Shown here in pieces: positions 55,048 through 64,000 of a DNA stretch of 64,000 nucleotides. The position numbers and the translations under genes were made by a program. Source of the DNA: Diphasiastrum complanatum (lineage: Eukaryota > Streptophyta > Lycopodiopsida > Lycopodiales > Lycopodiaceae); NCBI GenBank assembly GCA_029204225.1, contig CM055095.1:58116865-58180864 (forward strand). Direction: 5' to 3'. Within the stretch, counting starts at the first letter, position 1, and the number at the start of each line of letters is the position of its first letter. The notes beneath the pieces are model-generated. The model had not been told where the DNA came from and made no database searches. It saw only the letters and a program-made list of their open reading frames with translations.

Positions 55048-58000
55048 TCAGGCTAAAAAAGACCAATTAAAAAAGAGAAAAGCTATGCATTGGGTGGCTT
55101 CATCATCGTCAAGCACTTTCCAAGCAATGGCACGCTCATAGGCAGCTGGTCTACCCAGGCTTGACAGCCTAATGCCTCCGGGAAGATAAGCAAAACCCTG
55201 TTTGAATAGAAAATAGTCATGAATCCACCGAAATTGTACAATAGATGCAATAAATTCCAAATGCTATGTAAAGCTTCACAGCTATACTTAACAGTTGATA
55301 AGAGATGTATATACCTGTTGGATAACTTGTGTGAAGTCAGTGTATGCAGTTTTTCTCCCATTTTCATCAAATGTCTTCTCCCAAGAGAGCCCATTCAAAT
55401 CACCCCATGTGGTTTCCAGCATCTCTAGGCCAGCTCGGTTAGCAAAAATAAACTCGGGGATAGTCTGTTTTTGTTGACAAACAAGCGGTCATCAGAAGAC
55501 GGCACAATCGTACTCCATAAAAAATTACAGCTCTAATGACGATTTGCTATACAGCTCATATGATGCTTGTCTATGGTCTACCTAGTTGTTATAGACCATC
55601 TGTGTTCTGAACACATTTAACAAGGGCATTGCAGATAGTGATGAGGAACAAAAGTCAACATTACAATAGATGATTCGGTTAACATCAAGTCAAAGAGCTT
55701 ATGCTTTGCACAGAAAAGCCTTAAGTTGATTATATGTTTGCTGACGGGAATGTGCCGTGTATGATCAGTGGTGATGAACTTGGATTTGAGTTTAAATGTT
55801 GTTTCCTTGAGAACTAAACTTACAATAGGTCTAACCATGCATTAGTGCTGAAAGTAAACAAAACCTTGTTTCTGCTAATTTCTGGTCAAAATCTCCCATG
55901 ATAGCTCAGACAAATTGTTCTAAATCATGACCAGGCAAAGTTACAGCCATTCTCAAAGGCAGTTCAATAACTGTCAGATATGAGGCTTTTAGCAATTTCT
56001 TCAGGATTGATATACAACCAATTATCATGGTATATAAAGTTGGAACTTCCAATTTAGAGTAAGTCTCTTAGTGTTTCATGAAAGAAGGGCTCGTGATATA
56101 AAGGAGCAAGCTATAAGAATGGTATATAATCTGTGAACAATAAAATTGGAATCCTAGACATGCCTGCAATGAAAGAATGATTGGTAATGGGCAGCAGATC
56201 ACAGATTTCTATTCTCGGTCTAGAGTAGGCAGAGACATGTTTTCTCCTTGACATAGACATTCAAACGGGCATTCAACATGCAACATAACTACTGCCGAAA
56301 TGGTCATCACTAGAGTTCGGCATACTAAGGAGTGAGTCAGACATCCACTTCGAAATATGAAAGAAATAATTGTCTGTTGCAAGTTAAGGCCCACGTACAA
56401 GCCTTTTGGAATCTATACTTGCTCTGAAGACAAAAAGCGTTTAAAATCACCTTCCATGTGCAACATACAATTGCATCTTTGTGATGCCAGAAAACATTCA
56501 ACAAAGCATCTGTGCTTCCAGCATCAGTTTCTGTGAGCTCCAAACCAAAGCTAGCTCTGCATTCATTTTCAGTAAAGCTTTGCTTAGATGATAAGACAGG
56601 CTCTCCAGATATTCCAAATGTATAGGTTTCTTGAAAATCAAATAACAAAAAGGCAAACCTTTTGCTTTCATGAAAAAAAATACCTATAGCTCCTTAAGAT
56701 TCGATGTGCAAGGACAAGAGTCTCTGCTCTTGGTCCACATTGTGGGCCTTGACGAAATGGAGCCAGTGCCATTGCAACTCCTTGCACAGAGACCATGACA
56801 TTGCGTACATACTGTCGTGCACTTGCGGCAACTTCCTCACGGTTATGTGCCTCAAATACAAATTGAAATGCCATGGTCAATACAGATCTCAAGTGGCATG
56901 CAGATCCTCCAGGTTCAGACAACTTGCTGGTTTCGGTTCCACCTTCAAGTGTAGAAGCTAGATCTAGTGTCTGAGACAAACCATAACCATCCTGTAAAAT
57001 GGCAGTGGAAGGAAGAGGTCATAACATGGTTAAGTTGACATAAATTTGCTTGAGTCATAAGCTTAGGCCAAGCTTTAAGTTGTAGCTTGTTATGCTGATA
57101 ACAAGGAGTTGGATGTACTTACAAGACCACTATCCAATGGTATAACTCGAAAGCCAGATGGAAGCAGAGGAACATCATCAGAAACAGCAGCATCCACAGG
57201 AGCAAATACAAGTTGAGCACAGGCACCCATAGCATTGTCATCGATACCACTACAGAGCTGCAGGAAATCATTGTTATGGATGAACATTAGCTAACAACTA
57301 TAAACAGCAACTATAAACAGAGCACAAAATGGGAGGGATTATCATCTCTTCTGGTTAAAAGTTGAATACAAAGGGAAATACAATTTGGAAAACTTGCAGA
57401 CAATTGATTTGAAGATGAGATGGGAAGGATTGTTGATGCCAGATTCTTAACTATGCCAAGAAGCTATCAAAAAATTGACAATAGCTTATTACTGCACAAG
57501 GTAGAAGCTAACAAAAGCATTTCCCTATAAACAATTGATTACTGCACCAGCATTCTGAAAGTTTTCCACTAATACAAAATCCAGAAGCTGTGTTCTAGCA
57601 AGTTGTGGACAAAGAACATTAAGAAGGTTAGCAGCATTGAGGATATAACAGCTGTAAAACAGAACGGAAAGTACACTTGCTCTATTTGTAATGGAGTACT
57701 TGCTATTGGACAAAAATCATTTATTCAAGGAAAGTTATTGGTCAGCAAGCATCAGAGAACAGCCACCTTACGTAATATGTCTTCACTTCTAGCATAACAC
57801 AAATCAATTGTGAAGTTACTTTTTATGAACAGAAATCCTGATTTGGTGTTGCCACAAATCTTAATAAATTAGCATTGAAACTGAATAATAATGAATCTCT
57901 TCACCTGCAGCAAAACCGTATCTCGGGAAAGAGCACCTACGCCAGGACTTAGGACATGGCCTTCTAGCTTTATCACCTCCAGAAACTGCAAATCAAAACA

Positions 58001-61000
58001 GTGTTTAGAGCTTGGTGGGACCTGAAATTAAGGTTTTTAAAACAAGTAACTGCAGTATAAATCAAATACATACTTATGTGTATGTCATAGAGCTTACCTC
58101 TTCCTCCTCAGCTGCTTGAGTTGAGTGAAAAGGCATCTGTCCCACACAGACAGCCCCACCGCCTCTTGATATTGATAGACCATAACTACTTGTCCTCAAC
58201 ACACTTGATTCATCTGCAGCCAAACCACAGTCTGCCCACTCCGATCGATGTTGTCTCAAAAATCGGATCAAAGTAGCAGGTGGAACATTCTGCAGGTACA
58301 CAAACTGATTTAGTCGCTATAAATACAGCTCATTAATAGCCAATTGTATATCAACAACCAATATTGGACATCAGAAGTAACAATCGGAGTAAATAGTGGA
58401 TTGCACACCAAAGTAAAGAAGAAAAATATAAAAAACAATTCAGTACCATCTTATCCGAGATAGAGTCTTATGCCCTACTAGGCCACATTTCAATAACACA
58501 CAAACGTAAAATGTCCTCCTGTATGAAAAAGTCTTAAGCCCTACTTTGCATTCTATGATTTTCCATTGGTTGCAATTAAGTTCTCATGGCATAAAATCCC
58601 ATCGAACCTGCAATAACATAGATGCTTTTGCACATAAAATTCCTCCACCAATAGAACACAATCTGTCAGAGGATGCGAGTTGTCCTCCTAGGTGCTTCAA
58701 GCTCGGAGTCATGTTGATGGCTACACTGACATCATCTATGCCATCACTCACCAGTGCAGACCATCCATCATCCGTGAAACCATTTATTGCATCATTAAAC
58801 CCTCTGCAAGTGTTCAGAGCAAGTTCATTAATTTTTAAGCATTCAAATAATACCCATCAGGCAATGTGCTACATATGATGAGGTATGTACACATACCTGG
58901 CAATACGATAACCAAGTGCCCGCAACACCGCAGGTTGCTGACCTCTCAGCACTAACTCCCCTGTAGCCTCCTGGGATATTCTTCGTAAATATCGCAGAGC
59001 CTAATCAAACATGTCTAAGTTACTCTCTGACATGGACACATTATGACTGCTCTATCAACCTTAGTACTCACAACATTTCAAATTAAAAGCTGCGGATATT
59101 CTTACCCGGAGAGTCATCTTTTGTGCAAGAACAGCAGAGGATTCATATAGAGGACGAATAATTTCAAGAACTTTCCATGACTGTACAGAAAATACCAAAC
59201 ATCATGATCAGTTCACAGTGGCCTACATCAGGAGGAACTCAAGTCTTCTTAAAGCATGGGACTCAAAAATAAAGTGTCACATTAGTTTCAACAGCATACC
59301 TCCAGATCCATGTGATCAACAATATGTATACTGCATACTCCCCCTTCGTAAGGTCGAATCAAGAAACCACTTGGCAGCATCTCTGCACGTGAAAAATCAG
59401 CAGCAGATTTCATGCTTGGCGCACCGTTGGAGCTGTTCAAAGAGCGTTCACAGACCTGGAAAAAACATATCTTTTCCTTCATGTGCAGAAAATGAGGTTA
59501 CATATGAAAGCATTTCGTCTGACCTGCGAATACTAATTAATTTGCTTTATTTTGCTTGATGTAATTGAATCTGCATTATTTTGATGAACTAAACATCTTA
59601 TCTGCACCTTTCAGAACTCTTGTCAAATGAACATACCATGTTACTCATACGGAAAGTATCTAGGTTCTTTCAAGAAACAGAATTCACAGCGCATCACTTT
59701 GCATGCAGAGGTGTGTTCAAGAGGAAGCATATGCAGAGATAAAGATAATACCACCAAATTTCCATCTTCCAAAAATGTCGTGTACCGCAGTGTCCAAAAG
59801 TCGCGAGCTGGTGCAAGTGTTGTTAGAGCATACATCTGATATTGAGCAGCCAGAAACATGCTAATTAGCTTGAGAACTAGATTAAGAAGCGTGTAGATAG
59901 AGTAACGACACTTGAGAGCATAATCAAGGCAAGTTACGCAGATCTCACCTTGTGTAACCCATTAACCCATATGAAAATGCACATTAGTAAAAGAGTTTGT
60001 AGTAAGCAGGCATCCTATAACATTATACCCGTCAATCTCCTGGCTACTCACCTGAGTATATATCAGCTCAACTGTACCTCCATTTGGAGTAGAAAAAGCA
60101 CCCATTATATCCAAGCGCCGACAATCCCGAAGCCAAGCAGGTCGATCTTTTAAAATTTCAGCAACCTGAGGAATGCACGAGGACAGAAATAACTTTTAGC
60201 TATGATGTTGTCCATAATCTGTACTAAAAACAAGTGCAAATTGCGACTTATCAAAAGATTTTGGTGTCAGAATGGAAATTTGACGTGGGAAGAGACATGT
60301 AACCAGCCGCAGGTGGTGATACTTTACATTTTCCAAAAAGCAACTCATATTGATAACGAGATAGTTACTCCACACAAATATTTCACTTAAGATGAAAGTC
60401 ATGCTAATAAACAATAGAAACACGTTGCTTCAATGTTCCAAATACCCATTTTAAACTTTAGTCATAATTCAGTGGGAATCGCATGTGTTTAGGATCTCCT
60501 TCATCTTTTTGTTTTAGATCATGCCATCTAAGGCCTTTAACATCAGGTGAAAAGATGGCCTAAGATCCTGTGTTTCCAATGTAATGTGGACGATTACCTT
60601 CGCAGGCTCAAGCCCCACGAGACCCCATGCTCGTGCAGCAACGCCAGCACCGCCATGTAATATGGCAGCAGTGCCAATCGTATCCGGACCAGGCTGTTTG
60701 ATCAAGAAGACACATCAAAGCTCAGAATCTCAGGTACATACGAGCGCAACAAATAAATACAATTCTTTGACCTGAGTGAGTTTAGCTATAATATGACCTC
60801 TACACATAGTGGAGCGTTACCTTCATCCCAGGCATCTGGATCCAATCCACAGCAGTACCGGTGGCTTTTGCAAGGAATTCCGTTAAAGTTTCTTCCGCAA
60901 TTGCCAGCAGTCTTAAAAACACAGAGAGCAACCGAGCTTGTCAGGGTGGATAGCACCTTGCTTTAAAACAGTGTAAGCGGGCGGGCAAGAAAAGCCAATA

Positions 61001-62493
61001 ACATGACATTGAATGTGCACTAAGAGAGCTCACCCGGCAGGGCTGGAATCTCGAGAATGCAGGGGCACGACAGTAACTTGTTGAGGCAGTCCCCCCGTAA
61101 CTTCGGAGTCTGGACTTCTGTCAGCTGCTACTATTGCCACCTGCCCATAACAACAAATGGCTTAGGCAAGGGCCACATGATCTTCGTTTGACACGGCCTT
61201 CACTTCAAACTCATGTTTAACTTTACTGGGATGCTTGATTTATGCCACATCACCGGACAACTAACGCTTTGCAAATCCTTGGTAGCGAAGTTGAACCGTT
61301 ACTGATAAACTTCGACGCTCTGGTACTATTTGGCTCGCAGACAGTTATGCGTAGCTAACAAGTAAAAAAACACTAGTTTCTTCTAGCTTCGGTCTGTATT
61401 TCGTAATGCTAAGAGCCACAATAATTAAGCTGGCTTGAATTATCTGGAATGAACGTGAGTGAGATGTCCCATATGTTCTCCCAAGATTTAGCATGGCATT
61501 TCTCAGTACCAGGCATGTCACTTCCAAGGTGACGCAGAGAACTTTTACCTGCTCGTTGTTGTATCTACGCGATGCAGACTTTTTATCTGGATCAGTGCTT
61601 ATCTGCTGCAGCTGTTGGCGCAGGTACTGGTTCTCTAATGCCAATTGCGAGCTGTGCTTAGTAAGCCGTTCGTTTTCTTCCATAATAATTTTGTTCATCG
61701 CACTCAGCGAGGAATTGACGCTTTGAAGACGGGTCGTCTCCTTGCGCTGCTTTTCACGACATCTACAGTAAAAATAAGGCCCGTTAATAGCTATTAACAC
61801 AATCATGTTTTGTGAGCTTAATATAATCGAAAAGTACGTCAGAAGATGAGATCTTTTCTACATTCTAAGAGGCAGCGTTAGTAATAGATGCTAAAACAGA
61901 ACGTCAACTTCAGATCTTGTTAGAATTTAATTGTTAGCCTTCCGCGAGAGCCACTGAGACTATGGCACAGCCTTACTACGTCCATTCCACTTACACTAAA
62001 CATTGGAACCTTATTGTAGGTACTTTAACGCCAGCTAACTTCAATTCAAGCATTTGCATCCTACAGAACTCTAGATGATGGCAAGTCGTCTCCACTCTCC
62101 ATTATATGTGACTATATATGGAAAAGGAATCTCGCGTAGTCTGTAAATTGTTATCTGTCCATTGCAGATATACTAGATATTCTCCTATTCGATTATTCTA
62201 TGAAGTATGAACTCTTTCCATTTTTCAAGATTCTTTTCCAGCACCATACACCGTCCACTGTCAGGTGAGGCAGAATAATACCGTCTATTCTGAAACCACA
62301 CTTTAATCTGTCGAGGCTCAATGTTGGCAAGAATAGGATATTCTCTGATAAGCTGCTGTCGCCTGATAGAGCTTGGCTTTGGACATTCATTATAGACTCG
62401 CTCCAGGGCCTCCACCTGTTCCGGGGTATAACGAATATACTTGCTTGAATCCATGGCAGCATTCATTGCCTCACGCATACGCATCACAGCCAT
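55048..62493 (-). CDS. C3HDZ: Class III HD-Zip transcription factor, 18 coding exons
   Basis: Exons in order: 62493-62282, 61762-61549, 61140-61034, 60911-60821, 60693-60598, 60165-60052, 59835-59752, 59455-59300, 59180-59106, 59000-58897, 58803-58608, 58289-58098, 57985-57905, 57257-57123, 56991-56684, 56556-56451, 55464-55315, 55197-55048. All introns are GT-AG and phases agree; 2571 nt encode 856 residues, normal for REVOLUTA/PHABULOSA relatives. Homeodomain about 18-80 (RQIKVWFQNRR), leucine zipper about 80-130 (MNKIIMEENERLTKHSSQLA), START lipid-binding domain about 178-390 (PARDFWTLRYTTFLEDGN), MEKHLA domain about 715-856, ending FFNWSFLA. It acts in the nucleus as a dimer; in land plants the family patterns shoot meristem, vasculature and organ polarity. 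The ATG at 62493 (AATATGG, good context) is preferred over an in-frame ATG at 62565 in weak context. Introns total about 4.9 kb with no transposon seen. Confidence 0.97.
60684..60830 (-). promoter_or_regulatory. miR165/166 target site, split by intron 4
   Basis: Exon 4 ends TGGGATGAAG (60830-60821) and exon 5 starts CCTGGTCCGG (60693-60684). Joined in mRNA they form the canonical miR165/166 complementary site in the START domain (peptide MPGMKPGPD). The site exists only after removal of the 127-bp intron. Changes here cause dominant gain-of-function alleles in seed plants. Confidence 0.92.
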
Positions 62494-63480
62494 ATTATGA
62501 TGAGATGTTTCTAGCAGCAAGTTCTCCCCAACGTCCGCTTCATGTTCTTGACTAATCTGGATCATCAAAACCCATTTAACTCTCTGCGACCCGTCGGAAA
62601 CCAAAAGATGCTCACAGTTCTGTAATGAAGCAGGAAGAACCGCCGCACAAAATCAACACGAGGTTAGTCCAGCACTCCAGAAGGTGCTGATTCTCGGAAG
62701 ATGCAGTCGAACACCTGCGAGAGAAAAAATAAAATGGCGTCAAACAAGGAATTAGAAGTAACATCAAGTGGGACATCAGATTCAAAATATACGAGCTTTA
62801 AACACCACAAAATTGCTTCTCCTCAAAAAACACCACCATCCGATGGTAAAGATCCGAGGTCGTGATCCTAAAAGCCTCGAAATGCCAGCATCATTCCACT
62901 ACATAATACCTGACCTGAGTGGGCCTCCAGAACATGAGATTCAGATCAAGACCAGGTTTAGCGCTCACAAAGCACCGAGATCATCTGAAACAAGCAATCA
63001 CGCAAGCATTAACAACTGATCCGAACTGAAGCGAAGACTGCAATGATTGTGCAGCAGTACCAACAAGCAGCGGCAGACAGCGAAAATTTATGATGAAACA
63101 GGCACAAATGCTGCGGGGTGACAGAGGGCCAATGCGAAGCAGGATCAGACAGACTCCAGAGCAAAGAACAACTACTTCAATCAAGGCTGGAAGGTGAAAA
63201 AGACCCCAGGCAAAAACAAGATGATAACGAAACTGAGCAAAAAAGGACAGAAACACAGAGGAGGCGATCGAGAGCGCAGATATCCATACCAACACAGCAA
63301 CAAAGAGCCATAATATGCATCTCCGGAGCAATGCGATCAATGCGATCGATCGCAATGGAAAGCTCGATCGATCGATCGATCGATCGAAAAACAAACGCAA
63401 AAACGCGAGCAATTCTTCTTCTCGCGCTCGTCTCTCGTCTCTCTCATCTTTCTCGATTATCGAATCGCCCTATAATATTT
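62494..63480 (-). promoter_or_regulatory. HD-Zip III 5' leader region
   Basis: Upstream of the start codon the minus strand has a likely acceptor (ATTACAG, exon from 62619), so at least one leader intron is likely. Purine/pyrimidine-rich tracts and a (TCGA)n repeat at 63364-63386 follow. HD-Zip III transcripts usually have long leaders. Transcription start not determined. Confidence 0.45.
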
Positions 63481-64000
63481 TTCCGATGGCATGGGGCAGG
63501 CATGCATACATGCATGATGCATCCCTGAGAGACAGACGCGAGAGCCATGGATGCCCATGGGGATGGGGACGGGCCATGGGGGGCATCGAGATTGGGGACG
63601 GGTATGCGACGAGATCTGAGCCTCCGCGCTATACGACGCACATACGGTGGGGAGTCGGCGTGCCAAGGGAGTCAGGCAGGGGAGACGGCCGCTGCCCGCG
63701 CTGAGCCGGGCAGGGGGCCGTGCAAGACTGACGGCTGCTGCCCGAAGGCAGGCGGGTAGTGGGTAGGTTGTTACCTCCCCTGCCTCCCCTAGGCCCCACC
63801 TTACGCGACCCATCTCGGTCAGGTTAACGTAACCTCATCACTCAATCCCAGCCGTCCACCCCTCGCCCTCTCTTAATCCCACGACATCTGGAACGCCCCT
63901 CACCGTTGGATCCTCTCATGCACATTCTACCCACGTTTCTAACACAAACCATCACAAAGAGCCCAGCTTCCAAGCCTCAATCAAAGGGTGACAAAGGGTG
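63481..64000 (-). promoter_or_regulatory. Probable HD-Zip III promoter region
   Basis: GC content rises sharply around 63540-63760, unlike anything else in the window. On minus there are short pyrimidine tracts and GGCCCACCTT-like boxes but no clear TATA. Several short open frames on both strands here look like products of GC-rich DNA and not genes. Confidence 0.35.

Noticed and set aside
62494-62604. In-frame N-terminal extension of the HD-Zip protein from 62604
   Set aside because: The codon at 62604-62602 is TTG, not ATG; the upstream in-frame ATG at 62565 has weak context, while 62493 has good context and gives the usual family N-terminus.
63118-63813. Several 60-136 residue frames on both strands in the GC-rich promoter region
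   Set aside because: They overlap each other on both strands, show no domains, and arise easily where stop codons are rare.

Overview
The window is nuclear DNA of a land plant. It carries one complete class III HD-Zip gene with 17 introns and a miR165/166 target site, one unidentified multi-exon gene that may be partial or broken, and a dense nest of LTR retrotransposons. The large, nested, partly methylation-decayed transposon load and the HD-Zip III sequence suggest a seed-free vascular plant, possibly a fern such as Ceratopteris. The species call is inference.

Layout. Positions 1-8858 hold an old minus-strand Copia element (C1) with a young plus-strand Copia (C2, 1625-7784) nested in its gag. 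C2 has matching 682-bp LTRs, a tRNA-Met primer site, a polypurine tract and a TTGAT target duplication. Positions 8859-16700 are mostly noncoding, with a 60-bp in-frame tandem repeat and a worn Gypsy tail. Positions 16853-19625 hold the unidentified gene. A minus-strand Copia gag fragment (20645-21475) is followed by a decayed plus-strand Copia (C3, 21643-27704). A MITE-like 374-bp inverted-repeat insertion splits its reverse transcriptase. An LTR-like block lies at 27705-28356.

Positions 28881-50815 are a Gypsy cluster. G1 (plus, 28881 to about 35537) has lost its 3' part. G2 (plus, 37011-49996) has both LTRs, the 3' one truncated, and a 2.8-kb internal inversion. G3 (minus) flanks G2 on both sides, so G2 probably inserted into it. 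G2 carries a large accessory reading frame after integrase, behind its own TATA box. G3 encodes a diverged homologue of the same accessory protein, which makes this the most interesting system here. The leaders of G1 and G2 carry different arrays of short, strand-symmetric motifs. Many stop codons are CAG to TAG or CGA to TGA, as expected for deamination of methylated cytosine.

Positions 50816-55047 hold Copia scraps, a 28-base G run and otherwise empty sequence. The minus-strand HD-Zip III gene fills 55048-62493. Its introns hold no recognisable transposons, and its leader and promoter lie in 62494-64000. The retroelements have no evident link to the host genes. The HD-Zip III gene is a developmental transcription factor expected to be controlled by miR166.
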